64,000 bases of DNA, taken from assembly GCA_046351595.1 (NCBI GenBank), contig JAXLYE010000004.1, positions 620,001 to 684,000 on the forward strand. Reading direction: 5' to 3'. The translations under genes and the position numbers were made by a program. The notes under the pieces were generated by a model, which did no database searches, was not told the DNA's origin, and saw nothing but the letters and a program-made list of their open reading frames with translations. Positions 1 through 8,826 of the stretch are shown here, in pieces. Each line of letters opens with the position of its first letter. Within the stretch, counting starts at the first letter, position 1. This DNA comes from JAXLYE01 sp046351595 (GTDB taxonomy: Bacteria; Myxococcota_A; Polyangia; Palsa-1104; JAEUJZ01).

Positions 1-449
1 TGCTCATCAACAACGCCGGCATCCTGCACGTCGAGACGCTGGAGAACATGGACTTCGCCTCGGTGCTCGAGCAGTTCCGGGTGAACGCGCTCGGCGCGCT
101 GCAGGTGACGCACGCGCTGCTCGGCAACTTCAGCGACGGCGCGCGCATCGTCAACATGACCTCGCGCATGGGGTCACTCGACGACAACACCTCGGGCGGC
201 TACTACGGCTACCGCATGTCCAAGGCCGCGCTCAACATGGCGACGCGCAGCCTGGCGGTTGATCTCAAGGGCCGCAACATCACGGTCATCGCCATGCACC
301 CGGGCATGGTGCAGACCGACATGACGCGCGGCTTCGGCATGATGGCGCCCGCCGAGAGCGTGGCCAGCATGGTCGAGATCATCGAGAAGCTCACGCCGGC
401 GCAGAGCGGCCAGTTCCTGCACTACCAGGGCACGACGCTGCCGTGGTAG
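1..449 (+). CDS. Short-chain dehydrogenase/reductase, 3' part
   Basis: The gene enters from the left edge, in the frame beginning at base 3. The visible part holds the NNAG motif of classical SDR enzymes near the window start, a conserved Asn in FRVNALGALQV, and the catalytic YxxxSK-type motif in GYRMSKAALNM. The part after the catalytic Lys has the usual HPGMVQTDMT segment. The Rossmann GxxxGxG motif would lie upstream of the window. The family reduces or oxidises carbonyls and alcohols with NAD(P)H; the substrate cannot be read from sequence. The next gene starts inside the last codons, so the two are probably co-translated. Confidence 0.9.
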   Translation, partial: LINNAGILHVETLENMDFASVLEQFRVNALGALQVTHALLGNFSDGARIVNMTSRMGSLDDNTSGGYYGYRMSKAALNMATRSLAVDLKGRNITVIAMHPGMVQTDMTRGFGMMAPAESVASMVEIIEKLTPAQSGQFLHYQGTTLPW

Positions 450-1036
450 CGCGCGGGCTCGCTGGCCTCCTTCCGCAGGCGCAACGGCGCCTGAAGACCG
501 CGGCCCTCGCCGGCGCGCTCGCGCTGGTCCCGTCCGTCGCGGGGACGGCGCGCGCCGACAAGCCGGCGCCGTCTCCGAACGGCAGTGCGGCTGCGGCCGC
601 AGCGCCGGCCCCGACGATCGACCCGCAGAAGCGCGCGGACCTCTTGCGCCTCATGCAGGTCACCGGCGCTACGCGCATGGGCATGCAGCTGTTCGACCAG
701 GTGCTGGCCAGCTTCAAGAACGTGGTCCCCGGCGCCAAGGAGTCGTTCTGGACCGAGTTCCGCAAAGAGGTCAACGTCGACGAGCTGACCGAGCGCCTGC
801 TGCCGATCTACGACCGCCACCTGAGCCCGTCCGAGGTCAAGGAGCTGATCCGCTTCTACGAGTCGCCGCTCGGCAAGAAGGTGCTGGCGTCGATGCCCGC
901 GATCACGGCCGAGAGCATGCAGGCCGGCCAGGCCTGGGGCATGGACCTGGCGCTGCGGGCCAAGAAGAAGATCGACGCCCAGAAGCAGCTCGACGCGCAG
1001 CGCGCGGCCGAGGCGCCCAGGCCCGGCAGCCGCTGA
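443..1036 (+). CDS. DUF2059 family secreted protein
   Basis: A 197-aa protein with a GTG start that overlaps the stop of the SDR gene by 7 bp. The N terminus has basic residues, an alanine/leucine-rich hydrophobic stretch and a likely signal-peptidase site near TARA, followed by a Pro/Ala linker. From about residue 55 the sequence LLRLMQVTGATRMGMQLFDQVL, then LLPIYDRHLSPSEVKELIRFYESPLGKK, is the helical DUF2059 pattern. The family is periplasmic and has no established biochemical role. The tail is Lys/Gln/Ala-rich. An internal start closer to the signal peptide is possible. Confidence 0.8.
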   Translation: MVARGLAGLLPQAQRRLKTAALAGALALVPSVAGTARADKPAPSPNGSAAAAAAPAPTIDPQKRADLLRLMQVTGATRMGMQLFDQVLASFKNVVPGAKESFWTEFRKEVNVDELTERLLPIYDRHLSPSEVKELIRFYESPLGKKVLASMPAITAESMQAGQAWGMDLALRAKKKIDAQKQLDAQRAAEAPRPGSR

Positions 1037-1199
1037 CGCTCCGCCGCCGAGCCGCGGCCCTTCAAGTCGGGGCGCGCAGGTGGTATGCGTGCGCGATGCG
1101 TCATGAACCGCCCCGCGAGCGAGCCGCCCCGCGCTCGCCGCACCCGCGCCGGCCGCCGCTCGTCGTGGCCGCCGGATCTGCCGTGAGCGCGAGCGCGCC

Positions 1200-3032
1200 A
1201 TGAGGCCGATCCGCATCGGCTGCGCCTCGGCCTTCTGGGGCGACACCAGCACCGCCGCGGCCCAGCTGGTGCATCGCGGCGACGTCGACTACCTGGTCTT
1301 CGACTACCTGGCGGAGATCACCATGTCGATCCTGGCGGCGCGGCGGCTGAAGGATCCGGGCGCGGGCTTCGCGACCGACTTTGTCACGCACGTCATGGCG
1401 CCGCTGCTGCCGGAGCTCAAGCGGCGCGGCATCCGCGTCGTCGCCAACGCCGGCGGCGTGAACCCGCTGGCGTGCAAGGCCGCGCTCGAGGCCGCCGCCG
1501 CCCAGGCCGGCGTGGCGTGCCGCGTCGCCGCGGTGCTGGGCGACGATCTCCTGCCGCAGCAGCGCGAGCTCCGCGGCTGCACCGAGATCGACAGCGGCCT
1601 GCCGCTGCCCGAGAAGCTGCTGTCGATGAACGCGTACCTGGGCGCGCTGCCGATCGCGCGCGCGCTCGATGCCGGCTCCGAGGTGGTCGTCACCGGGCGC
1701 TGCGTGGACTCGGCGCTGGTGCTCGGGCCGCTCGTCCACGCGTTCGGGTGGCAGCCGACGGACTACGATCGGCTCGCGGCCGGCTCTGTCGCCGGTCACA
1801 TCGTCGAGTGCGGCGCGCAGTGCACCGGCGGCAACTTCACCGACTGGGAGCCGCTGCAGGGCGGCTTCGCCGACATGGGCTTCCCGATCGTCGAGTGCGC
1901 CGCCGACGGCGGCTTCGTCGTCACCAAGCCCGAGGGCACGGGCGGACTGGTTTCGGTGCACACCGTGCTCGAGCAGCTCCTGTATGAGATCGGCGATCCG
2001 CGCGCGTACGTTTTGCCCGACGTGGTCGTCGACTTCACGCAGGTGCGGCTGCTGCAGGAGGGCCGCGATCGCGTGCAGGTCCTCGGGGCGCGCGGCTATC
2101 CGCCGACCGCGACGTACAAGGTCAGCGCGACGTACCCGGCCGGCCTGCGCTGCGTGGCGCTGTTCGTGATGGGCGGCATCGACGCCGCGCGCAAGGGCCG
2201 GGCCTCGGCGCAGGCGATCCTTCAGAAGGTGCGCCGCCAGCTGCGCGAGCAGGGACTCGCGGACTTCTCCGCCGTGGACCTCCACTGCATCGGCAGCGAA
2301 GAGAGCTACGGTCCGCACGCGCGCGCTGGCGCGAGAGCCACCCGCGAGGTCGTGGTCAAGCTCGCGGTCCGTCACACCGAGCCGCGGGCGCTGGGCCTGT
2401 TCTCGCGCGAGATCGCGCAGGCCGCGACCGCGATGGCGCCGGGCTTCATCGGCTCGTTCGGTGCCGGCCGCCCCGAGCCGCAGCCGATCGCGGGCCTGTT
2501 CTCGACGCGGGTCGCCAAGGACGCGGTGCCCATCGCGGTCGCGATCGACGATCGGCGCTTCGCGGTCCAGGTGCCGACGCACGGCGGCTACACCGAGCCG
2601 GAGCCGGAGGCCGCGGTGCCGCCAGCGGAGCCGGGAGCAGACGAGCCGCGCACTGCGCACGTGCCGCTCATCGCGCTGGCGCTGGCGCGCTCGGGCGACA
2701 AGGGAGATCACGCCAACATCGGCGTCATCGCGCGCGCGGCCGAGTACCTGCCGTTCCTGCGTGACGCGCTGACCCCGGCGGCGGTGCGTCGCTACTTCCT
2801 GCACCTGCTGCGCGACGGCGAGAGCGCTCGCGTCGAGCGCTGGGAGCTCGCGGGCACGATGAGCTTCAACTTCCTGCTCCCGCACGCGCTCGGCGGCGGC
2901 GGCGCGGCGAGCCTGCGCACGGATCCGCAGGGCAAGGCGCTCGCGCAGCAGCTGCTCGACTTCCCGGTCCCGGTGCCGCCGCGGATCGCGCGGGCGCTCG
3001 AGCGCGGACCGGCCGAGCCAGAGCCGGGCTGA
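1200..3032 (+). CDS. AtuA (DUF1446) acyclic-terpene-utilisation family protein
   Basis: A 610-aa protein. The N-terminal two-thirds matches DUF1446/AtuA: the opening RIGCASAFWGDTS, then VVANAGGVNPLACK and VVVTGRCVDSALVLGPL. After an acidic linker near residue 465-480, the last 120 residues (LARSGDKGDHANIGVIAR, then GTMSFNFLLPHALGGGG) match the small AtuA-like C-terminal domain often fused to DUF1446. AtuA is required for citronellol/geraniol degradation in Pseudomonas, but its reaction is not settled. The other atu genes (a biotin-dependent geranyl-CoA carboxylase) are absent here, so a role in branched acyl-CoA metabolism is only an inference from the family. The neighbouring SDR gene may belong to the same pathway. 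Confidence 0.85.
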   Translation: MRPIRIGCASAFWGDTSTAAAQLVHRGDVDYLVFDYLAEITMSILAARRLKDPGAGFATDFVTHVMAPLLPELKRRGIRVVANAGGVNPLACKAALEAAAAQAGVACRVAAVLGDDLLPQQRELRGCTEIDSGLPLPEKLLSMNAYLGALPIARALDAGSEVVVTGRCVDSALVLGPLVHAFGWQPTDYDRLAAGSVAGHIVECGAQCTGGNFTDWEPLQGGFADMGFPIVECAADGGFVVTKPEGTGGLVSVHTVLEQLLYEIGDPRAYVLPDVVVDFTQVRLLQEGRDRVQVLGARGYPPTATYKVSATYPAGLRCVALFVMGGIDAARKGRASAQAILQKVRRQLREQGLADFSAVDLHCIGSEESYGPHARAGARATREVVVKLAVRHTEPRALGLFSREIAQAATAMAPGFIGSFGAGRPEPQPIAGLFSTRVAKDAVPIAVAIDDRRFAVQVPTHGGYTEPEPEAAVPPAEPGADEPRTAHVPLIALALARSGDKGDHANIGVIARAAEYLPFLRDALTPAAVRRYFLHLLRDGESARVERWELAGTMSFNFLLPHALGGGGAASLRTDPQGKALAQQLLDFPVPVPPRIARALERGPAEPEPG

Positions 3033-3159
3033 CCCCGAGGCGGCGCGCTCACCTCGCGGAGCCGGGCGCCGTCTGCCGCCGCGCTTGCCCGTGCGCCTCT
3101 CGCCGTTATCCTTCCCAGATGGTGCCCAGACGGTACGTAGACGAAACCCGGACGACACC

Positions 3160-4407
3160 ATGACCGCGCCGCCCCTCCGCCGATGGATCTTCCTGCTCGC
3201 GGCGCTGACCGCGACGACGGCGCTGTCGATCGACATGAGCCTGCCGGCGCAGCCGCTGATCGCGCGCGAGTTCGGTGTGAGCGCGGACATCGCGCAGCTG
3301 ACGCTCAGCGTGTTCCTCCTCGGCTTCGCCGCGGGCCAGCTCGTGGTCGGCTACCTGTCGGACGCGCTCGGGCGCCGGCGCGTCCTGCTCGGCGGCATGG
3401 CGCTGTTCACGCTGGCGGGCCTGCTGTGCGCGCTCAGCCCGACGATGGGCACGCTGCTCGCCGCGCGCCTGCTGCAGGGCGCGGGCGCGGCGTCGGGCCC
3501 GGTGCTGGCGCGCGCGATGGTGCGCGATACGCAGCCGCTGTCGAGCGCGGCGCGCATCCTGGCGACGATGATGACCGCGCTCGCGGTGGCGCCGATGATC
3601 GCTCCTTCGATCGGCGGCGTGATGCTGCACGCGCTCGGCTGGCACTCGATCTTCTTTGCCCACGCCGCCTTCGGCCTGGGCCTGGGCGCCCTGGTGTGGG
3701 TCGTGCTCAAAGAGACGCTGCCGCCCGAGCGGCGCACCCGCTTCGCGCCGCGCACGATCCTCGCGAGCCTGCGGCAGTTCTTCGGCACGCCTGGGACGCG
3801 CGTGCCGACTGTGCTCATCGGCCTGTCGTTCGGCGGCCAGTTCGCGTTCATCTCGGACTCGCCGTTCGTGCTCATCGAGCACTACCACGTGGCCGCGGCC
3901 CGCTACGGCCTGTACTTCGGGGCGACGGCGATCGCGCTGATGCTCGGCGCGGCGAGCGGCAGCCGCCTCCTGCGGGTACGTCCGCCGTCGCAGATCGTGC
4001 TGCTCGGGACCTCGCTTCTGGGTGCGGGCGGGCTGCTCACGGCGCTGTCGGTGCGCAGCGAGCGATTCGGCCCGCTCGGCCTGGTCGTGCCCATGCTGGT
4101 CTACTTCCTGGGCGTGGGGCTGACCGGGCCGCCGTCGACCGCGATCGCGATGGAGCCGGTGCCGCGCATCGCCGGCACCGCGTCCGCGTTCATCGGCGGG
4201 CTGCAGATGCTGAGCGGCGCGCTCTCGGGCTGGCTGGTCACGCGCATCGGCGGCAGCGACCCGCGCGTGCTCAGCAGGGCGGTCGCGGTGCTGGGGACGT
4301 CGGCCGCGGTGCTCGCGTTCACGGCGCGCCCGGGCCGCAGCCGACCCGCGCCGGCCGTCGCGCCCGGGCCGCCTGCTCCCTCACCCGCCGCCGCCGTCGT
4401 CGAGTGA
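3160..4407 (+). CDS. MFS drug-resistance exporter, Bcr/CflA type
   Basis: A 415-aa protein with about 12 hydrophobic segments. The start at MTAPPLRRW is preferred because the next residues form TM1 (WIFLLAALTATTALSIDMSLPA). Family signatures are the TM1 motif with SIDMSLPAQPLI, the loop 2-3 motif GYLSDALGRRRVLL (the MFS GxLxDrxGrr motif) and ARLLQGAGAASGPVLARAMVRD, the antiporter-type TM5 motif region. These are typical of the Bcr/CflA branch, proton-coupled exporters of the inner membrane. An in-frame upstream ATG at 3085 would add 25 hydrophilic residues and looks unlikely. The Pro/Ala-rich tail overlaps the convergent gene by 27 bp. Confidence 0.87.
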   Translation: MTAPPLRRWIFLLAALTATTALSIDMSLPAQPLIAREFGVSADIAQLTLSVFLLGFAAGQLVVGYLSDALGRRRVLLGGMALFTLAGLLCALSPTMGTLLAARLLQGAGAASGPVLARAMVRDTQPLSSAARILATMMTALAVAPMIAPSIGGVMLHALGWHSIFFAHAAFGLGLGALVWVVLKETLPPERRTRFAPRTILASLRQFFGTPGTRVPTVLIGLSFGGQFAFISDSPFVLIEHYHVAAARYGLYFGATAIALMLGAASGSRLLRVRPPSQIVLLGTSLLGAGGLLTALSVRSERFGPLGLVVPMLVYFLGVGLTGPPSTAIAMEPVPRIAGTASAFIGGLQMLSGALSGWLVTRIGGSDPRVLSRAVAVLGTSAAVLAFTARPGRSRPAPAVAPGPPAPSPAAAVVE

Positions 4408-4767
4408 CGCGGCGAGCGCGTGATCGAGGGCCCAGCGCGCCAGGGCAAACACGAGGGCGCCGAAGAGCGGCAGCGCCCAGGTCACCGCCCTCGCAGGGGG
4501 CGTCGCTCCGGCCCGATCTGCGCGATGCGCGCGGTACGCCATCGCCCAGGATGTGAGCGCCGCCGCTGCGCAGAGCGCGCCCAGCACCGGATAGAGCAGC
4601 CTGCGCACCCGCGCGAGCTCCGTCAGCGAGCCGTCTGGAAACCCGAGCCAGGCCCGCTCGTGCAGCAGGGAGCCGCCCTGCAGCGCCCAGAGGAACCCGG
4701 CCGCAAGCAGCAGCTTGCAGAGCTTCAATCGTCCCGCTGCTTCGGTCCGTCCAGCGCGCGTCTCCAT
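4381..4767 (-). CDS. Small membrane protein, unknown function
   Basis: A 128-aa protein starting at METRAGRTEA. I see three hydrophobic segments: LCKLLLAAGFLWALQGGSLL near residue 20, LLYPVLGALCAAAALTSWAMAY near residue 60 and AVTWALPLFGALVFALARW near residue 95. There is a glycine-rich end. It is divergent from the PAS histidine kinase and overlaps the end of the MFS gene tail to tail. I recognise no family. The start could also be at 4794, which adds nine residues. Confidence 0.55.
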   Translation of the reverse strand: METRAGRTEAAGRLKLCKLLLAAGFLWALQGGSLLHERAWLGFPDGSLTELARVRRLLYPVLGALCAAAALTSWAMAYRAHRADRAGATPPARAVTWALPLFGALVFALARWALDHALAASLDDGGGG

Positions 4768-4840
4768 CTTCCTTCCTGTCGGTCCGCCGCACACTCCGGG
4801 GTCTGGCGAGGTGATTCCGGAGTTCCTATGTTAACTAAAA

Positions 4841-4846
4841 AGGAGG
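4841..4846 (+). promoter_or_regulatory. Ribosome binding site deciding the histidine kinase start
   Basis: AGGAGG lies 5 nt before ATG at 4852. An earlier in-frame ATG at 4828 has no comparable site, and the long upstream extension of this frame reads antisense to the membrane gene, so 4852 is chosen as the start. Confidence 0.75.
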
Positions 4847-4851
4847 ACCGG

Positions 4852-7170
4852 ATGCAGGTCCCTTCGGACGCGGGCGCCCAGGACGTGAACGCGGACATGG
4901 ACATGGACGTGGGCGCGGATGCCAGGAGCGATCCCGCTCACGTCGTGCTCTCCCGGAGCGCTCCGGACGCTGCGCAGCACCAGCTCAGCGCGGTCCTCGA
5001 GAGCATCACGGATGCCTTCTTCGCGGTTGATTCCGAGTGGCGCTTCACCTACGTAAACCGCAAGGCCGAAGAGCTCTTCGGCTGCGGCCGCGAGGAGCTG
5101 CTCGGTCAGGTGCTCTGGGAGAAGTTCCCCCAGACTCTGGACTCGCGCTTCGGCCGTGAATACAGACAAGCGATGGGGCGGCAGGAGAAGCGTCAGTTCG
5201 AGGCGTACTCCCCTGTGCTCGGCCGCTGGTCCGAGGTCCACGCCTATCCCTCCAGCGGCGCTCTGTCCGTGTACATCCACGACATCACCGAGCGCCGCCG
5301 CGCCGAGGCCGCGCTGCGCGAAACCGAGCACCGCTACCGCTCGCTGATCGACAACTGCATGGACGCGATCCTCTTGACCGCGCCCGACGGCAGCATCGCC
5401 GTGGCCAACCGCGCCAGCACCAGCCTGCTCGGCTACACCGAGTCCGAGCTGCGCGCGCTCGGCACCAAGGGCCTGCTCGATCCCTCCGATCAGCAGCTCG
5501 AGAGCGCGCTGGCAGAGCGGCGGCGGACCGGGCGCTTCCGCGGCGAGATCGCGATGAAGCGCAAGGGCGGCGCGCGGATCCAGGTGGAGCTCTCGTCCGC
5601 GACGTTCCGCGACGAGCAGGGCGCGGAGTGGGTCAGCCTGTTCATCCGCGACATCGCGGAGCGCAAGGCGCGCGAGGCCGAGCGCGAGCGGCTGCTCGGC
5701 GAGCTCGATTCCAAGCAGCGCTGGCTGCAGGCCGTGATCGAGCACGTCCCGGTCGGCGTCATCCTGGTGGTGCCCGGTGAGGGCGTCTATGTGAACCACC
5801 GGACCGAGGAGCTGTTCGGGATGAAGATCGAGCGCGCGGCCGGCAGCGCGCAGTACGCGCCGCGGCTCCTGTACCCGGACGGGACGCCGATCCCGGCCGA
5901 GCAGATGGTTTCGGCGCGCGTCCTGCGAACCGGCGAGACCATCATCGGCACCGAGTTCCTGATCGAGCGCCCCAACGGCGAGCGACGACCGATGCTGGGG
6001 AGCGCGGCGCCCATCCGCAGCTCCGATGGGAAGATCGTGGGCGCGGTCGGGATGTTCCAGGACGTCAGCGAGCGGATGCGCGCCGAGGAGCGCATTCGCG
6101 AGAGCGAGCGCCTGTTGAACGGAATCTTCGAGATCCTGCCCGTGGGCCTGTGGGTCGCGGATCAGGCGGGGCGCATCGTGCGCAAGAACCCCGCCGGGAA
6201 CCGCCTGTGGGACGGAACGGTGCATGACGAGGGGCCCGGACCGTGCGCGCCGCGCGGCTGGTGGATCGATGGCAAGCCGATCGCTCCGAGCGACTGGCCG
6301 CTGGCCCGCGCGCTGAACAAGGGAGAGACGGTCATCGACGAGCTCATTCGGATCAAGTACCCGGATGATACGCAGAAGATCGTCCTCAACTCAGCGCTGC
6401 CGCTGTGTGACGAGAGCGGCGCGCTCAGCGGCGCGGTGGTGGTCGGTCAGGACATCACCAAGCTCAAGGAGATCGAGGAGCAGCTGCGGCGGGCGCTGCG
6501 GCTGCGCGACGAGGTGCTGAGCATCGTCGCGCACGATCTGAGAAACCCGCTGAGCGCGATCGGCCTGCGCGCCCAGAGCCTTTTGCGCACGATCTCGGAA
6601 GAGAAGCAGAAGAAGCAGCTGCAGGCGATCCTTTTCTCGGCGCAGCAAATGAGCACGCTGGCGCAGGACCTGCTCGACATGGCGCGCCTCGACGCCGGGC
6701 GGCTGCTGCTTGAGCGCACGTCGACCGCGATCGAGCCGCTCTTGCATCGCGTGCTCGACGTCTACCAGCCGCTGCTCGGCGAGGCGCGGCTCAGCCTGTC
6801 GGTGCACACGGCGCCGGGGCTGCCGCGCGTCGACGCGGATCCCGAGCGGCTCGCGCAGGTGCTCTCGAACCTGTTGGGCAACGCCGTGAAGTTCACGCCC
6901 GCGGGCGGTGCGGTGACGGTCGCGGTGGAGCCGCACGACCGCGAGATCTGCTTCTCGATCGCGGACACCGGGCCGGGCATCTCGCGCCGGCAGCAGGAGC
7001 ACCTGTTCGATCGCTTCTGGCAGGCCGACCGCAAGGATCGGCGCGGCGCCGGGCTGGGGCTCTCGATCTGCAAGGGCCTGGTCGAGGCGCACGGCGGCCA
7101 CATCTGGGTCCAGAGTGAGCCCGGGCAGGGCAGTACGTTCCGCTTCACGATCCCGGCTGCGGCCAAGTAG
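4852..7170 (+). CDS. Soluble multi-PAS sensor histidine kinase
   Basis: A 772-aa protein without membrane segments. Four PAS-like modules begin near residues 45 (ITDAFFAVDSEWRFTYVNRKAEELFG), 162, 290 and 420. They are followed by a HisKA domain with the H-box VAHDLRNPLS (phosphoacceptor His about 561). The HATPase_c domain follows, with N-box NLLGNAVKFTP near 674, G1 box ADTGPGIS near 705 and G2 box GAGLGLSICKGLVEAHGG. It should autophosphorylate on His in response to cytoplasmic signals sensed by the PAS domains. No response regulator is adjacent, so it is an orphan kinase, common in myxobacteria. A GGTAC-rich repeat follows directly after its stop. Confidence 0.92.
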   Translation: MQVPSDAGAQDVNADMDMDVGADARSDPAHVVLSRSAPDAAQHQLSAVLESITDAFFAVDSEWRFTYVNRKAEELFGCGREELLGQVLWEKFPQTLDSRFGREYRQAMGRQEKRQFEAYSPVLGRWSEVHAYPSSGALSVYIHDITERRRAEAALRETEHRYRSLIDNCMDAILLTAPDGSIAVANRASTSLLGYTESELRALGTKGLLDPSDQQLESALAERRRTGRFRGEIAMKRKGGARIQVELSSATFRDEQGAEWVSLFIRDIAERKAREAERERLLGELDSKQRWLQAVIEHVPVGVILVVPGEGVYVNHRTEELFGMKIERAAGSAQYAPRLLYPDGTPIPAEQMVSARVLRTGETIIGTEFLIERPNGERRPMLGSAAPIRSSDGKIVGAVGMFQDVSERMRAEERIRESERLLNGIFEILPVGLWVADQAGRIVRKNPAGNRLWDGTVHDEGPGPCAPRGWWIDGKPIAPSDWPLARALNKGETVIDELIRIKYPDDTQKIVLNSALPLCDESGALSGAVVVGQDITKLKEIEEQLRRALRLRDEVLSIVAHDLRNPLSAIGLRAQSLLRTISEEKQKKQLQAILFSAQQMSTLAQDLLDMARLDAGRLLLERTSTAIEPLLHRVLDVYQPLLGEARLSLSVHTAPGLPRVDADPERLAQVLSNLLGNAVKFTPAGGAVTVAVEPHDREICFSIADTGPGISRRQQEHLFDRFWQADRKDRRGAGLGLSICKGLVEAHGGHIWVQSEPGQGSTFRFTIPAAAK

Positions 7171-7171
7171 A

Positions 7172-7225
7172 TACCTGAGCAGGTACCCAGGTAGGTACTC
7201 AAGTAAGTACCCAAGTAGGTATCAC
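7172..7225 (+). repeat. GGTAC-rich short repeat after the kinase gene
   Basis: Four degenerate copies of an approximately 12-13-bp unit of the form AGTAGGTACCCA follow the kinase stop codon. The first part, TACCTG AG CAGGTA at 7172-7185, is a palindrome with a 2-bp centre. The block is less GC-rich than its surroundings and reads as protein-like repeats on both strands only because of the short period. It could be a binding site array or replication slippage. Confidence 0.6.
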
Positions 7226-7345
7226 GATGGGAGGCAGATCACGCCTCCGGGCTTCTCCGCGACGCGGCGACAGAAAACTGAGGTGAGCTCGCGCTGGCTC
7301 CGTCGTGGTCCGCGGGATCTGGGGGCGCTGCCACCGCGGCACATG

Positions 7346-7397
7346 GGTTGCTCAACCGCCGGCCTGTCTCCGTGATGAGACAGAGAGGCGAGCAACC
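7346..7397 (+). promoter_or_regulatory. Nested-stem leader ending at the start codon
   Basis: Outer stem: GGTTGCTC at 7346-7353 pairs perfectly with GAGCAACC at 7390-7397, which touches the ATG at 7398. Inner stem: CTGTCTC at 7364-7370 pairs with GAGACAG at 7377-7383 around the 6-nt loop CGTGAT. The only purine-rich stretch that could act as a ribosome binding site (AGAGGCGAG, about 7384-7392) lies in the bulge and outer stem. The structure could control translation of the lipoprotein, or serve as an operator in DNA form. Confidence 0.55.
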
Positions 7398-8825
7398 ATG
7401 TCGGTCTCTTCGTATCGCAGCATCCTGGCTTCGCTCTTCCTGGCGTCTGCCTGCGGCGCGCCCGCGCCTGCGCCCGGCCATCTCGAGCAGCGCATCTCCG
7501 GTCAGGCCGCCGTCGACTGGCTGGCGCCGGGTTCAGAAGTTCCGGTGTGGCTCGAGGAGCGCCTGGCGCCCTGGCCCGCGCTGCCGCTGGATCGCGATCT
7601 GGGACCGCGGCAGCTCGTGCGCGCCACCGCGTCCGCCGCGCGCGAGGTCGTGTGGGCACCGCCCGAGACCGAGCGCCTGACCGCGGCCGTCGCGCACCCA
7701 GCGGGCGCCTGGAGCGCCGTCGGGGTCGATGGGGAGCGGCGGCCGTTCCTGGTGCGCGGGGATCGCAGCGGCGCGCTCGCGCGCATCACGCTCGACGATC
7801 CGGAGCTGGCCGGTGATCCCGCCTCGTGGATCGGCACCTCTCCGCCCGCGGCGCTGCGCGTGAGCGTTTTGTCCGAGGACAGCGTGCGCATCGGCGGCAC
7901 CGCGGACGAGGTCGTGGTCAGCCTGGTGAGCGAGCAGAACGCGGTGCTGGTGTACCGCTTCCGCTGGGACGGCGCGCGCTGGCAGCGCGGTCCGCGCACG
8001 CTGGTCAGCCCCGCGCTCGTGCAGACTCCGTACCTGCCGATCGGGGCGAGCTACGACAACTTCGACGCGGTGGTCAACGCCTTCAGCGCCCGCCTCGCGG
8101 TCATCAACAAAGAGGGGGACGGGGGCGGTGCGTACGTGGCGCTGACCGCGACGGACTCGCGGCTGCGGCGGCACAACGCCGTCTTCGGTACCCGCTTCGC
8201 GCCGCTGCGCAGCGACGAGACGCAGACCTACCGGCCGACCGATCTGCTGATCGCACGCATCGAGCGCAACGGCGCAGTCGCCTGGACGCGCCTGGTCGGC
8301 ACGCCCGATGTCGACGACGAGGTGTACGCGCTGGCGGCGGGACCGGCGGGCGAGGCGGCGCTGGTCGGCCGCGTCCGGCGCGAGCGCGGGCGCGACAACA
8401 CCGAGTGGCACCCGACCGTGACGGTGCTCGACGGCGCGGGAGCCCCGCTCACGGCCGCGGCCTTCGATGCGGCGGACTCCGGCATCGCGCAGAGCGCGGC
8501 GTTCGCCCCGGACGGCTCGCTGTTCGTCGGCGGCACCGAGGGCTGGCTGCAGAACCCCGAGGGCATCAGCCTGGGCAAGGAGGGCCGGCCCTTCCTGCTG
8601 CGGCTGCGCGCGCATCCCACGACCGGCCTCCTCGGCGTCGCGCCGGTCCGCGTCGACGGGGTCTTGCCGGCGACGCGGGGCCACGCGGAGCTGCGCGGGC
8701 TCGCTGTCGCGGGCGGGCGCCTGTGGCTCTGCGGCCTGGAGCGCGGCCCGCTCACGCACACCGGCGATGCCGATCGCAGCCTCGTCCGCGCCGATGGCTG
8801 GCGGCTCTCGCTGGAGCTCCCGTAG
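7398..8825 (+). CDS. Secreted lipoprotein, possible beta-propeller, unknown function
   Basis: A 475-aa protein starting at MSVSSYRSILASLFLASACG. The short hydrophobic stretch followed by LASAC-G is a lipobox, so it is probably lipidated at Cys15. The body contains repeated blade-like phrases such as VSLVSEQNAVLVYRF, ALAAGPAGEAALVGRVRR and SAAFAPDGSLFVGGTEGW, which suggest a beta-propeller of the kind common in myxobacterial outer-membrane lipoproteins. No catalytic motif is visible. The upstream start at 7305 is disfavoured because it would bury the signal peptide. Its leader holds two nested stems. Confidence 0.75.
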   Translation: MSVSSYRSILASLFLASACGAPAPAPGHLEQRISGQAAVDWLAPGSEVPVWLEERLAPWPALPLDRDLGPRQLVRATASAAREVVWAPPETERLTAAVAHPAGAWSAVGVDGERRPFLVRGDRSGALARITLDDPELAGDPASWIGTSPPAALRVSVLSEDSVRIGGTADEVVVSLVSEQNAVLVYRFRWDGARWQRGPRTLVSPALVQTPYLPIGASYDNFDAVVNAFSARLAVINKEGDGGGAYVALTATDSRLRRHNAVFGTRFAPLRSDETQTYRPTDLLIARIERNGAVAWTRLVGTPDVDDEVYALAAGPAGEAALVGRVRRERGRDNTEWHPTVTVLDGAGAPLTAAAFDAADSGIAQSAAFAPDGSLFVGGTEGWLQNPEGISLGKEGRPFLLRLRAHPTTGLLGVAPVRVDGVLPATRGHAELRGLAVAGGRLWLCGLERGPLTHTGDADRSLVRADGWRLSLELP

Positions 8826-8826
8826 G

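Noticed and set aside
1101..3290. A 729-codon minus-strand open frame opposite the AtuA-type gene
   Set aside because: Arg-rich antisense shadow. The plus strand has clear DUF1446 motifs.
4420..4851. N-terminal extension of the PAS histidine kinase frame
   Set aside because: Antisense to the small membrane gene, with no domain. A strong ribosome binding site decides for ATG 4852.
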